47,766 bases of DNA from Streptomyces sp. XY006 (GTDB lineage: Bacteria > Actinomycetota > Actinomycetes > Streptomycetales > Streptomycetaceae). The stretch is from assembly GCF_002237655.1 (NCBI RefSeq), contig NZ_NOKT01000043.1, positions 1 through 47,766 of the forward strand, in the 5' to 3' direction. Positions within the stretch are counted from its first letter, which is position 1; each line of letters begins with the position of its first letter. Shown one piece after another: positions 24,444 to 32,829 of the stretch. A model generated the notes under the pieces. That model ran no database searches. It was given only the letters and a program-made list of their open reading frames with translations, and had not been told where the DNA came from. The position numbers and the translations under genes were made by a program.

Positions 24444-25308
24444 AGCCGGGCACCTCGTCCTGCTTGCTCTGCGTCGCCGTCCAGGAGGCGCAGAACAGCA
24501 CCAGCTTCGAGGTGAAGTTGATCCACAGCAGCAGCGCGACGGGCACGCCGAACGCGCCGTACATGCTCTTCGCGGCCACACCCTGGAGATAGCCGCTGAG
24601 CAGCAGTTTCAGCAGTTCGAAGCCGACCGCGCCGGTCAGGGCCGCCACGACCAGGCGGTGGCGCGTCGGCTCGACGCCGGGCAGCAGCGTCAGGACGTAG
24701 AGCAGCAGCAGGAAGTTGGCGAGGACGGCGATCAGGAACGCGACGACGCGCAGCAGGACCCCGCCCCAGCCGCCCTCGTCGATGCCGAGTTCCCGGATGA
24801 TCCAGCCGATCATCGCGGAGGCGACGGCGGAGGCGGCGATGGTGACCAGCAGCGCGCCGCCCAGGCCGATCAGGACCCCCGCGTCCTTGCCGTAGCGCAC
24901 GAGGGGGTTCTCCTCCTCCTCGGGCAGCTCCCACACCGCCCGCAGGCACTCGCGCATCGAGCCGGCCCAGCTGACGCCGGTGAAGAACAGCAGCGCGCCG
25001 GCGATGAGCCCGATGGTGCCGGCGTTCTCCACCAGGCCGGCGACGTCCAGCTGGTCGGAGATGCCCGGCACCTGCTCGGCGATCTTGTCCTGCAGCCGGT
25101 CCTGCTGCTCGGTGCTGAGCGTGGCGGCGGCGATGGTGGCCGACACCGTCAGCAGCGGGAACAGCGCGACGAAGCTGGTGAAGGTCATCGCGGCGGCCAG
25201 CCGCGTCCACTTCACGCGGTCCAGCCGCTCGTACGACCGCCACGCGTGGGTGATCATCAGCCGCTCCGCCCACGGCCCCACCACCGGGAGCTTTTTCAGC
25301 CAGTCCAT
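24391..25308 (-). CDS. YihY/BrkB family membrane protein
   Basis: 305 residues from ATG 25306-25308 with GGAGGG at 25321-25326; a start at 25341 would overlap the upstream gene more deeply. Six or so membrane segments follow a basic N-terminus. Typical YihY motifs are present: RLAAAMTFTSFVALFPLL, ALLFFTGVSWAGSMRECLRAVW, GGALLVTIAASAVASAMIGW and SMYGAFGVPVALLLWINFTSKLVLF. Formerly called RNase BN by mistake, the family is now regarded as an integral membrane protein of unclear role, perhaps transport or lipid-related. It begins inside the last codons of the GtrA gene, hence is last gene of the GtrA/UbiA/PAP2 operon. Confidence 0.9.
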   Translation of the reverse strand: MDWLKKLPVVGPWAERLMITHAWRSYERLDRVKWTRLAAAMTFTSFVALFPLLTVSATIAAATLSTEQQDRLQDKIAEQVPGISDQLDVAGLVENAGTIGLIAGALLFFTGVSWAGSMRECLRAVWELPEEEENPLVRYGKDAGVLIGLGGALLVTIAASAVASAMIGWIIRELGIDEGGWGGVLLRVVAFLIAVLANFLLLLYVLTLLPGVEPTRHRLVVAALTGAVGFELLKLLLSGYLQGVAAKSMYGAFGVPVALLLWINFTSKLVLFCASWTATQSKQDEVPGFTGASGGAPDPAAATGG

Positions 25309-25748
25309 GATCCGACTCTGCCCTCCGCCCGGAACACCCATGTGCGGGTACCCCAGAACCGCAGAACTGTGGCCAGGGCCATGCCGACGATCGCGCCGGA
25401 GACGGTGTCGGCGCGCTGGGAGGTGAGCCCGAGGCCGTAGTGGCTCACGGCGAGGCAGAGCAGCTGGACGGCGGCCCCGGCGAGGTTCACCGCGAAGAAC
25501 ACGGCGCAGGGGCGCAGGCCCCGGGGCCGCGCGGCCCGGTAGGGGCCGAGGGCGTTGCCCGCGTAGGCGACCGCGCAGGCGGCCAGGAAGGACAGGGCCT
25601 TGGCGGTGAGCGGACCGAGCCCGGCGGGGCCGCGCAGGCAGGTGAACAGGGCGAGGTCGACCGCGTAGGCGAGCAGACCGGCGGCGGCGAAGCCCAGCAG
25701 CTCCCGGCGCAGCGGGGGCGCGGGGCCGGACCAGGCGCGCGTGGTCAC
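25296..25748 (-). CDS. GtrA-family membrane protein (polyprenyl-linked sugar flippase candidate)
   Basis: 150 residues from a GTG at 25748 that overlaps the UbiA-like stop by 4 bp (GTGA). Four membrane helices are predicted: about 17-36, 45-65, 80-102 and 116-135. The ending RFWGTRTWVFR is the hallmark of the GtrA/DPMS family. In mycobacteria a GtrA protein (Rv3789) is encoded beside dprE1/dprE2 and was proposed to flip or organise decaprenyl-phospho-arabinose. The same gene company here supports a matching role, by inference only. Confidence 0.87.
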   Translation of the reverse strand: MTTRAWSGPAPPLRRELLGFAAAGLLAYAVDLALFTCLRGPAGLGPLTAKALSFLAACAVAYAGNALGPYRAARPRGLRPCAVFFAVNLAGAAVQLLCLAVSHYGLGLTSQRADTVSGAIVGMALATVLRFWGTRTWVFRAEGRVGSWTG

Positions 25749-26689
25749 CAGTTGGCCACCGCCAGGCCGTACATCGCCACCCACGCCACGCCGATCAGGG
25801 CGAGCGCCCGGTCGCGCAGGACGACGTCCTCGGGTTCGCCGGCCGTGCCGCGGTCGGCGAAGACGGCGTAGCGCAGGATCGCCAGGATGAAGGCGACCAT
25901 GGACAGCTGGCGCCAGGGCAGCACGCTGGTGTGCGGGACGCCGCCCTCCTCCATGGCCCACAGGCAGTAGCCGAGGACGGCGACCCCGGCCGCGAGCTGC
26001 CAGACGAAGCGGAGGTAGCCGGTGGTGTACTCGGTGAGCAACGCGCGGGTGGCGCCCGCCTTTCCGGCCATCTGCACGGCCTCCGAGTAGCGCTTGGCCG
26101 CCACCATGAACAGCGCGCCGAACCCGGTGGTGATCAGGAACCAGCGCGACAGCGGGATGCCGAGGGCGAGTCCGCCGACCATGGCCCGCATCAGGAACCC
26201 GGTGGTGACGACGGCGAGGTCGACGACCAGGACGTGCTTGAGGCTGATGCAGTAGGCCAGTTGCATCGCGAGGTACGCGGTCAGCAGGGAGGCGACGGCC
26301 GGGCCGCACAGCCAGGCCGCCGCGGTGGGCGCGAGGACGCCGAGGAGGCCGCCGGCGGCGTAGGCGACGGGGACCGGTACCTGTCCGGCGGCGACCGGGC
26401 GGTGCCGTTTGACGGGGTGGGCGCGGTCGGCGTCGGCGTCGCGGGCGTCGTTGACGAGGTAGACGGCGGCGGCGCAGGCCGTGAACAGGAGGAACACCAG
26501 GGCGAGTTGGATCAGGGCGTGGCGGGAGAAGAGTTCTCCGGCGGCGGCCGGGGCGGCGACCACGAGGACGTTCTTGACCCACTGCCTGGGGCGGGCGGTT
26601 CTGAGCAGTCCGGCCGGGACACCGCCCCTGCGGGGTGGCGCGGGCGGCTGCTCGGGGGCGCGCTGGCGGAGGATGGCCGTCTCAGTCAC
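25745..26689 (-). CDS. UbiA-type decaprenyl-phosphate phosphoribosyltransferase
   Basis: 314 residues from a GTG at 26689 that overlaps the PAP2 stop by 8 bp. It is a polytopic membrane enzyme with about nine helices. The UbiA aspartate motif appears as NDARDADAD (Asn80-Asp88), preceded by PRQWVKNVLV, and a second Asp-containing loop is AVVTTGFLMRAMVGG/KRYSEAVQ. These and the length match Rv3806c-type 5-phosphoribose-1-diphosphate:decaprenyl-phosphate transferases better than menaquinone or haem UbiA enzymes. It would make decaprenyl-phospho-5-phosphoribose, the first step towards decaprenyl-phospho-arabinose. The neighbouring PAP2, GtrA and DprE genes support this. Confidence 0.88.
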   Translation of the reverse strand: MTETAILRQRAPEQPPAPPRRGGVPAGLLRTARPRQWVKNVLVVAAPAAAGELFSRHALIQLALVFLLFTACAAAVYLVNDARDADADRAHPVKRHRPVAAGQVPVPVAYAAGGLLGVLAPTAAAWLCGPAVASLLTAYLAMQLAYCISLKHVLVVDLAVVTTGFLMRAMVGGLALGIPLSRWFLITTGFGALFMVAAKRYSEAVQMAGKAGATRALLTEYTTGYLRFVWQLAAGVAVLGYCLWAMEEGGVPHTSVLPWRQLSMVAFILAILRYAVFADRGTAGEPEDVVLRDRALALIGVAWVAMYGLAVANW

Positions 26690-27203
26690 GGGGTGTGCCT
26701 CCCGTCATCCAGCGGGCGCCGAGCCGGGCCGTGAGGGCGCCGAGGGCCGCGCCGGCCGCGACGTCCGAGGGGTAGTGGACGCCGACGACCAGGCGGGAGA
26801 CGCACACGGCGGCGGCGAGCGGCGGGACCGCGCGGACGCCGAGGGCGCCGAAGGCGACGGCGGCGGCCGCGGAGGAGGTGGCGTGCGAGCTGGGGAAGGA
26901 GTGCCGGCCGGCGGTGCGCACCAGCGGGTCGACGTGCGCGGGGCGCGGGCGGCGCACGACCCGTTTCACCCCCATGCTGACCAGGTGCGCCCCGGCGGTG
27001 AGGGCCGTGCCGCGCAGCCAGGCGCCGCGTCTGCCGCGGTCGACGGCGGCTCCGGCCAGGCCCGCCGCCAGCCACAGCGCCGCGTGTTCCCCCGCCCAGG
27101 ACAGGGCGCGTGCGGCGCCGGCCACGCGCGGGTCGGTGCCGCAGGCCCTGAGCGCCGCAACGATCCGGTGATCCATGTCGTGCAGGTCGTCGAGGTCGTC
27201 CAT
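26682..27203 (-). CDS. PAP2 phosphatase, likely decaprenylphosphoryl-5-phosphoribose phosphatase
   Basis: 173 residues, ATG at 27203; no strong ribosome binding site, and Met10 is an alternative. The three phosphatase motifs are complete: K80-x6-R87-P88, PSSH (His107) and SR-x5-H-x3-D (Ser136, Arg137, His143, Asp147). It has about five membrane segments. In mycobacteria Rv3807c, next to ubiA, is the proposed phosphatase that removes the 5-phosphate before epimerisation by DprE1/DprE2. This gene is first in the leftward operon PAP2-UbiA-GtrA-BrkB and diverges from dprE1. Confidence 0.9.
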   Translation of the reverse strand: MDDLDDLHDMDHRIVAALRACGTDPRVAGAARALSWAGEHAALWLAAGLAGAAVDRGRRGAWLRGTALTAGAHLVSMGVKRVVRRPRPAHVDPLVRTAGRHSFPSSHATSSAAAAVAFGALGVRAVPPLAAAVCVSRLVVGVHYPSDVAAGAALGALTARLGARWMTGGTPRD

Positions 27204-27304
27204 GTGGACTCACTGTTCACGCCCGACTCGCCTGAACTCCGGCAATATTGAGCGACATCCCATTAATCACCCATTTCGGGGAGGGATGCCATGTTCTCGA
27301 ACTC

Positions 27305-27324
27305 ATCGCCCACACTAGGGCGAT
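27305..27324. promoter_or_regulatory. Inverted repeat just upstream of the dprE1-like gene
   Basis: ATCGCCC (27305-27311) and GGGCGAT (27318-27324) flank ACACTA, 12 bp before the ATG. It covers the expected -10/start-point region (CTAGGGCGATACGGT), so it may be an operator. The 133-bp divergent gap to the PAP2 gene is AT-richer than its surroundings. Confidence 0.4.
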
Positions 27325-27336
27325 ACGGTCACCGAC

Positions 27337-28743
27337 ATGTCTGCCGACACCGACTCCGACACCGACTCCGTCCCCGAGTACGCCCCGGACGTCATGGGCC
27401 TGGACCACACCACCGTCACCGGCTGGGGCCGCACCGCCCCCACCGCCGCCCGGCTGATCCGCCCACGGACGTACGAGGAGGCCGCGGCGGCCGTCCGCGG
27501 CTGCGGGGAACGCGGCGGGATCCCCCGGGGCCTGGGCCGGGCGTACGGGGACGCGGCGCAGAACGCGGGCGGGGCCGTGCTCGACATGACGGGCCTGGAC
27601 CGGGTGCACGCGATCGACGCCGACGGCGGCACCGTGCTGTGCGACGCGGGCGTCTCCCTGCACCGCCTGATGGAAGTGCTGCTGCCCCTCGGCTGGTTCG
27701 TGCCAGTCACGCCCGGCACCCGCTACGTCACCGTCGGCGGGGCGATCGGCGCCGACATCCACGGCAAGAACCACCACGTCTCGGGCTCCTTCGCACGGCA
27801 CGTGCTCGCCCTCGAACTGCTCACCGCCGACGGCGAGATCCACACGGTGATCCCGGGCACGCCGCTGTTCGACGCGACCGCCGGTGGCATGGGCCTGACC
27901 GGGGTGATCCTCACCGCCACGATCCGGCTCCAGCCCGTCGAGACCTCGCTGATGTCGGTCGACACCGAACGCGCGACCGACCTCGATGACCTCATGGCCC
28001 GGCTGGCGGCCACCGACCACCGCTACCGCTACTCCGTCGCCTGGATCGACCTGCTGGCCCGCGGCGCTGCCACCGGCCGCGCGGTCCTCACCCGCGGCGA
28101 CCACGCGCCCCTGGACGCGCTCCCCGCCCGCATGCGCCGCGACGCGCTCTCCTTCCGCACCTCGCGCCTGCCGTCCGCCCCCGCCGTCCTGCCCGAGGGC
28201 CTGCTCAGCCGGACGACGGTGGGCCTGTTCAACGAGCTCTGGTACCGCAAGGCGCCCCGCGCCCGCACCGGCCAACTCCAGCGGATCTCGGCCTTCTTCC
28301 ACCCCCTGGACGGCGTGCCCCACTGGAACCGCGTCTACGGCCGGGGCGGCTTCGTGCAGTACCAGTTCGTCGTCGGCTACGGCCGGGAGGACGCCCTGCG
28401 CCGCATCGTGCGCCGGATCTCCGAACGCCGCTGCCCGTCCTTCCTGGCCGTCCTCAAGCGCTTCGGGGAGTCCGACCCGGGCTGGCTGTCCTTCCCCGTG
28501 CCCGGCTGGACGCTGGCGCTGGACATCCCGGCGAGCCTGCCCGGCCTCGGCGCGTTCCTCGACGAACTCGACGAGGAGGTCGCCGCCGCGGGCGGCCGCG
28601 TCTACCTCGCCAAGGACTCCCGGCTGCGCCCGGAGCTGCTCCCGGCGATGTACCCGCGCCTGGACGACTTCCGGGCCCTGCGCGCCGAGCTGGACCCGCA
28701 CGGGGTGTTCGTGTCCGACCTGGCCCGCCGCCTCCACCTCTGA
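27337..28743 (+). CDS. dprE1: Decaprenylphosphoryl-beta-D-ribose 2'-oxidase (DprE1-like)
   Basis: 468 residues from ATG 27337. It is an FAD-dependent vanillyl-alcohol-oxidase-type enzyme: PCMH FAD domain at about 35-205 with GLGRAYGDAAQNAGG and VTVGGAIGADIHGKNHH, and a substrate domain with WIDLLARG, FHPLDGVPHWNRVYG, FVQYQFVVG, LSFPVPGWTLALDIP and YLAKDSRLRPE (Lys matching the catalytic Lys of mycobacterial DprE1). Cys366 in RRCPSFLAVLKRFG lies close to where benzothiazinones bind Cys387 in M. tuberculosis, but exact alignment is uncertain. It oxidises the 2'-OH of decaprenyl-phospho-ribose. The partner dprE2 follows after 20 bp. Confidence 0.92.
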   Translation: MSADTDSDTDSVPEYAPDVMGLDHTTVTGWGRTAPTAARLIRPRTYEEAAAAVRGCGERGGIPRGLGRAYGDAAQNAGGAVLDMTGLDRVHAIDADGGTVLCDAGVSLHRLMEVLLPLGWFVPVTPGTRYVTVGGAIGADIHGKNHHVSGSFARHVLALELLTADGEIHTVIPGTPLFDATAGGMGLTGVILTATIRLQPVETSLMSVDTERATDLDDLMARLAATDHRYRYSVAWIDLLARGAATGRAVLTRGDHAPLDALPARMRRDALSFRTSRLPSAPAVLPEGLLSRTTVGLFNELWYRKAPRARTGQLQRISAFFHPLDGVPHWNRVYGRGGFVQYQFVVGYGREDALRRIVRRISERRCPSFLAVLKRFGESDPGWLSFPVPGWTLALDIPASLPGLGAFLDELDEEVAAAGGRVYLAKDSRLRPELLPAMYPRLDDFRALRAELDPHGVFVSDLARRLHL

Positions 28744-28763
28744 GCGAACCCCTAGGAGCTGTC

Positions 28764-29519
28764 ATGAAGGACGCCTTCGGCCTCCCCCAGTCCCTGCTCG
28801 TCCTCGGCGGCACGTCCGAGATCGCGCTGGCCACCGCCCGCCGGCTGATCGCCCGCCGCACCCGCACCGTCTGGCTGGCGGGCCGTCCCTCACCCGCGCT
28901 GGAGGAGGCCGCCGGGCAGCTGCGCGGGCTCGGCGCCGACGTGCACACCGTGGCCTTCGACGCGCTCGACCCCGCCTCCCACGAGGCCGTGCTCGGCAAG
29001 GTCTTCGCCGAGGGCGACATCGACCTGGTGCTGCTCGCCTTCGGCCTGCTCGGGGACCAGGCCCGCGACGAACGGGAGCCGGAGGCGGCGGTGCGGGTCG
29101 CGCAGACCAACTACACCGGCGCGGTCTCGGCCGGCCTGGTGTGCGCCCGCTCGCTCCAGTCGCAGGGGCACGGCTCGCTGGTCGTGATGTCGTCCGTGGC
29201 GGGCGAGCGGGCCCGCCGCGCCAACTTCATCTACGGCTCCAGCAAGGCCGGCCTGGACGCCTTCGCGCAGGGCCTGGGGGACGCACTGCACGGCACGGGC
29301 GTGCACGTCATGGTCGTGCGCCCCGGCTTCGTGCGGACGCGGATGACCGCGGGGCTGCCCGAGGCGCCCCTGGCGACCACGCCCGAGGCGGTCGCCACGG
29401 CGGTCGAGCTGGGGCTGCGCCGCCGCTCGGAGACGGTGTGGGTACCGGGCGCGCTGCGCGTGGTGATGGCGGCGCTGCGGCACCTGCCGCGCGGGGTGTT
29501 CCGCCGCCTGCCGATCTGA
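28764..29519 (+). CDS. dprE2: Decaprenylphosphoryl-2-keto-beta-D-erythro-pentose reductase (DprE2-like)
   Basis: 251 residues; AGGAG sits 6 nt before the ATG. It is a short-chain dehydrogenase with the nucleotide motif LGGTSEIALATARR (Gly15-Ile20 region), catalytic Ser in VVMSSVAGE, and Tyr157-x3-Lys161 (YGSSK). Features shared with DprE2 rather than generic SDRs are GGTSEI at the extreme N-terminus, LLAFGLLGDQ, and VRPGFVRTRMTAGLPEAPL. It should reduce the 2'-keto intermediate from DprE1 to the arabino form with NAD(P)H. It lies in one operon with dprE1 and stops 13 bp from a convergent gene. Confidence 0.92.
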   Translation: MKDAFGLPQSLLVLGGTSEIALATARRLIARRTRTVWLAGRPSPALEEAAGQLRGLGADVHTVAFDALDPASHEAVLGKVFAEGDIDLVLLAFGLLGDQARDEREPEAAVRVAQTNYTGAVSAGLVCARSLQSQGHGSLVVMSSVAGERARRANFIYGSSKAGLDAFAQGLGDALHGTGVHVMVVRPGFVRTRMTAGLPEAPLATTPEAVATAVELGLRRRSETVWVPGALRVVMAALRHLPRGVFRRLPI

Positions 29520-29532
29520 CCCGCCAGGGGGG

Positions 29533-30111
29533 TCAGCGCGTGGGCACCGAGCCGTGATCCACGCGGCCGGACTGCGAGGGGACCACCGGGCCGCCGAAGG
29601 GGAACTCGCGGAGCTTGCGCCAGACGCCGTCGGCGCCCTGTTCGTAGAGGGCGAAGCCGGTGCAGGGCCACTCGGCCTCGTAGCCGGCGAGCTCCTCGAA
29701 GGCGCGGTCCATGGCGGCCTCGTCGATGCCGTGCGCCACGGTGACGTGCGGGTGGTACGGGAACTGCAGTTCGCGTGCGATGGGTCCGGCGGGGTCGCGG
29801 ACCTGCTGCTGGAGCCTCGTGCAGGCCTCCGCTCCGGCGACGACCCGCACGAACACCACCGGCGACAGGGGCCGGAAGGTGCCGGTGCCGGACAGCCGCA
29901 TGGGGAACGGCCGGCCGGCCGCGGCGACCTCGGTCAGATGCGCCTCGACGGCCGGCAGGGCGGCCTCGTCGACCTCCGTTGGCGGCAGCAGGGTGACGTG
30001 CGTGGGGATGCCGTGAGCCGCGGCGTCGCCGAAGCCCGCGCGCAGCTGCTGGAGCTCGCTGCCGTGAGGCTCCGGGACCGCGATCGACACACCGATCGTT
30101 ACGGTCCCCAC
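29533..30111 (-). CDS. 2'-5' RNA ligase/2H phosphoesterase family protein
   Basis: 192 residues from GTG 30111, with AGGAG 6-7 nt upstream. The two HxT motifs of the 2H family are intact: His38-Val-Thr40 (THVTLLPP) and His122-Val-Thr124 (HPHVTVAHG). The duplicated alpha/beta fold covers most of the chain, and the C-terminal tail is polar. Family members hydrolyse 2',3'-cyclic or 2'-5' phosphodiester bonds in RNA or nucleotides. The substrate cannot be read here, and there is no RNA-repair gene nearby. Confidence 0.88.
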   Translation of the reverse strand: MGTVTIGVSIAVPEPHGSELQQLRAGFGDAAAHGIPTHVTLLPPTEVDEAALPAVEAHLTEVAAAGRPFPMRLSGTGTFRPLSPVVFVRVVAGAEACTRLQQQVRDPAGPIARELQFPYHPHVTVAHGIDEAAMDRAFEELAGYEAEWPCTGFALYEQGADGVWRKLREFPFGGPVVPSQSGRVDHGSVPTR

Positions 30112-30254
30112 GTCGTCTCCTGTCGTTTCAGTTGGCGGGCCGCTGATACGACCACCCGGTTATCGACTGTAAGGCCACGACCGGGTTACGGGCAGGCGCA
30201 ACCGGAGTGATGTACAGCGCTGTTCGGTGGTACGGCTGTGCGCGGGGCCGGCGT

Positions 30255-31268
30255 TCAGTGCTTGGCGGGCAGGAAGCCGACCTTGTCGTACGCCTGCGCG
30301 AGGGTCTCGGCGGCGACGGCGCGGGCCTTCTCGGCGCCCTTGGCCAGGACCGCGTCGAGCGTCTCGGGGTCGTCCAGGTACTGCTGGGTGCGCTCCCGGA
30401 ACGGCGTGACGAACTCGACCATGATCTCGGCGAGGTCCGTCTTCAGCGCGCCGTACATCTTGCCGGTGTACTTCTCCTCCAGCTCGCCGATGGTCTCGCC
30501 GGTGAGGGTCGAGTAGATCGTGAGGAGGTTGCTGACGCCCGGCTTGTTCTCGGCGTCGTAGCGGATCACCGTGTCCGTGTCCGTGACGGCGCTCTTGACC
30601 TTCTTCGCCGTGGCCTTCGGCTCGTCCAGGAGGTTGATCAGGCCCTTCGGCGTGGACGCCGACTTGCTCATCTTGATCGACGGGTCCTGGAGGTCGTAGA
30701 TCTTCGCCGTCTCCTTGAGGATGTACGGCTTCGGGACGGTGAAGGTGGGGCCGAAGCGGCCGTTGAAGCGCTCGGCGAGGTCGCGGGTGAGCTCGACGTG
30801 CTGGCGCTGGTCCTCGCCGACGGGGACCTCGTTCGCCTGGTAGAGCAGGATGTCCGCGACCTGGAGGATCGGGTACGTGAACAGGCCGACGGAGGCGCGG
30901 TCGGTGCCCTGCTTGGCGGCCTTGTCCTTGAACTGGGTCATGCGGGAGGCCTCGCCGAAGCCGGTGAGGCAGTTCATGACCCAGGCGAGCTGGGCGTGCT
31001 CCGGGACGTGGCTCTGCACGAAGAGCGTGCAGCGGTCCGGGTCGAGACCGGCCGCGAGGAGCTGGGCGGCGGCCAGGCGCGTGTTCGCGCGCAGGTCCTT
31101 CGGGTCCTGCGGGACCGTGATCGCGTGCAGGTCGACGACCATGTAGAACGCGTCGTGTGTCTCCTGCAGGGCCACCCACTGGCGGACGGCGCCGAGGTAG
31201 TTGCCGAGGTGGAACGAGCCGGCGGTGGGCTGGATGCCGGACAGCACGCGGGGACGATCGAAGGCCAT
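30255..31268 (-). CDS. trpS: Tryptophanyl-tRNA synthetase
   Basis: 337 residues from ATG 31268 (MAFDRPRVLSGIQPT), with GAGGG just upstream; an ATG nine bases earlier is also possible. This class Ic synthetase has a HIGH-like motif in PTAGSFHLGNYLGA and an intact KMSKS loop (IKMSKSAS). Other signatures are MVVDLHAIT, VGEDQRQHVELTRDLAERFN and AEIMVEFVTPFRERTQQ. It charges tRNA-Trp. S. coelicolor has two such enzymes; the position beside glyA resembles its housekeeping, indolmycin-sensitive one (inference from remembered synteny). glyA lies upstream on the same strand, separated by a repeat element. Confidence 0.95.
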   Translation of the reverse strand: MAFDRPRVLSGIQPTAGSFHLGNYLGAVRQWVALQETHDAFYMVVDLHAITVPQDPKDLRANTRLAAAQLLAAGLDPDRCTLFVQSHVPEHAQLAWVMNCLTGFGEASRMTQFKDKAAKQGTDRASVGLFTYPILQVADILLYQANEVPVGEDQRQHVELTRDLAERFNGRFGPTFTVPKPYILKETAKIYDLQDPSIKMSKSASTPKGLINLLDEPKATAKKVKSAVTDTDTVIRYDAENKPGVSNLLTIYSTLTGETIGELEEKYTGKMYGALKTDLAEIMVEFVTPFRERTQQYLDDPETLDAVLAKGAEKARAVAAETLAQAYDKVGFLPAKH

Positions 31269-31305
31269 GTCCCTCATTCTCTCAGAGAGCTCGGGAGGAT
31301 CGGTT

Positions 31306-31352
31306 CGCGGGGAACTGCGGGCCGGTGGGACCCGTTCGCGCAGTTCCCCGCG
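31306..31352. repeat. Streptomyces intergenic inverted repeat between glyA and trpS
   Basis: CGCGGGGAACTGCG (31306-31319) and its exact complement (31339-31352) form a 14-bp stem with a 19-nt loop, followed by CCCCT. This is a common dispersed intergenic palindrome in Streptomyces genomes, from memory. Here it lies between the glyA stop and trpS start and may terminate glyA. Confidence 0.75.
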
Positions 31353-31383
31353 CCCCTGGGGACGCTGCCCCTGACGGCGTTCG

Positions 31384-32829
31384 TCAGCCGAGGTCGATCT
31401 CCGGGTAGAGGGGGAAGCCCGCGACCAGGTCCGTGGCGCGCCGGGAGATCTCGTCCGCGACCTTCGCGTCGAGGACGTGGGCGGCCTTGGAGGGGGCGCC
31501 CGACTTGGTGGTGCCCGGCTCGGTGGTGGTGAGGACGCGGTCGATCAGGCCGGCGACCTCGTCCATCTCGGCGGTGCCCAGACCGCGGGTGGTCAGGGCG
31601 GGGGTGCCGATGCGGATGCCGGAGGTGTACCAGGCGCCGTTCGGGTCGGCGGGGATCGCGTTGCGGTTGGTGACGATGCCCGAGTCCAGCAGGGCGGCCT
31701 CGGCCTGGCGGCCGGTGAGGCCGTAGGAGGAGGCGACGTCGATCAGGTTCAGGTGGTTGTCCGTGCCGCCGGTGACCAGGGTCGCGCCGCGGCGCATCAG
31801 GCCCTCGGCCAGCGCCCGGGAGTTGTCGACGATGCGCTGGGCGTAGTCGCGGAAGGACTCCTGCCGGGCCTCGGCGAGGGCCACGGCCTTGGCGGCCATG
31901 ACGTGCGGGAGCGGGCCGCCGAGGACCATCGGGCAGCCGCGGTCGACCTGGTCCTTCAGGGAGTCGTCGCACAGGACCATGCCGCCGCGCGGGCCGCGCA
32001 GCGACTTGTGCGTGGTCGTCGTCACGATCTGGGCGTGCGGGACCGGGTCGAAGTCGCCGGTGAGGACCTTGCCCGCGACCAGGCCGGCGAAGTGCGCCAT
32101 GTCCACCATGAGCGTGGCGCCGACCTCGTCGGCGATCTCGCGCATGATCCGGAAGTTCACCAGACGGGGGTAGGCCGAGTAGCCCGCGACGATGATCAGC
32201 GGCTTGAACTCGCGGGCCGTGGCGCGCAGGGCCTCGTAGTCGAGCAGGCCGGTGGCCGGGTCGGTGCCGTAGGAGCGCTGGTCGAACATCTTGCCGGAGA
32301 TGTTCGGGCGGAAGCCGTGGGTGAGGTGGCCGCCCGCGTCCAGGGACATGCCGAGCATGCGCTGGTTGCCGAACGCGCGGCGCAGCTCCGCCCAGTCCTC
32401 CTCGGAGAGCTCGTTGACCTGGCGGGCGCCGGCCTTCTCCAGGGCCGGAACCTCGACGCGCTGGGCCAGGACCGACCAGAAGGCGACGAGGTTGGCGTCG
32501 ATGCCGGAGTGCGGCTGGACGTAGGCGTGGCGGGCGCCGAAGAGCTCCTTGGCGTGCTCGGCGGCGAGGGACTCGACGGTGTCGACGTTGCGACAGCCGG
32601 CGTAGAAGCGGCGGCCGATGGTGCCCTCGGCGTACTTGTCGCTGAACCAGTTGCCCATCGCCAGGAGCGTCGCCGGGGAGGCGTAGTTCTCGGAGGCGAT
32701 CAGCTTGAGCATCTCGCGCTGGTCGGCGACCTCCTGGCCGATGGCGTCCGCCACGCGCGGCTCCACGGCGCGGATGACGTCGAGGGCGGCGCGGTAGGCG
32801 GTGGAAGCGGGGCTGAGCTCTGCGGACAT
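31384..32829 (-). CDS. glyA: Serine hydroxymethyltransferase, long form
   Basis: 481 residues; strong GGAGGTCC before ATG 32829. It interconverts serine and glycine with tetrahydrofolate. PLP Lys275 lies in VTTTTHKSLRGPRGG; LIASENYASPATLLAMG, YAEGTIGRRFYAGCRNVD, MVDMAHFAGLVAG and SGIRIGTPALTTRG are canonical. It is about 60 residues longer than typical GlyA. The extra part lies mainly near residues 125-170 (PALEKAGARQVNELSEEDW to FGNQRMLGMSLDAGGHLTHG), between the two halves of the PLP domain. I saw no riboswitch-like structure in the 160-bp upstream gap. Confidence 0.95.
   Translation of the reverse strand: MSAELSPASTAYRAALDVIRAVEPRVADAIGQEVADQREMLKLIASENYASPATLLAMGNWFSDKYAEGTIGRRFYAGCRNVDTVESLAAEHAKELFGARHAYVQPHSGIDANLVAFWSVLAQRVEVPALEKAGARQVNELSEEDWAELRRAFGNQRMLGMSLDAGGHLTHGFRPNISGKMFDQRSYGTDPATGLLDYEALRATAREFKPLIIVAGYSAYPRLVNFRIMREIADEVGATLMVDMAHFAGLVAGKVLTGDFDPVPHAQIVTTTTHKSLRGPRGGMVLCDDSLKDQVDRGCPMVLGGPLPHVMAAKAVALAEARQESFRDYAQRIVDNSRALAEGLMRRGATLVTGGTDNHLNLIDVASSYGLTGRQAEAALLDSGIVTNRNAIPADPNGAWYTSGIRIGTPALTTRGLGTAEMDEVAGLIDRVLTTTEPGTTKSGAPSKAAHVLDAKVADEISRRATDLVAGFPLYPEIDLG

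Noticed and set aside
31306..31352. Mobile element or small RNA between glyA and trpS
   Set aside because: It is a single short palindrome of the common dispersed Streptomyces kind, with no ORF or target duplications.
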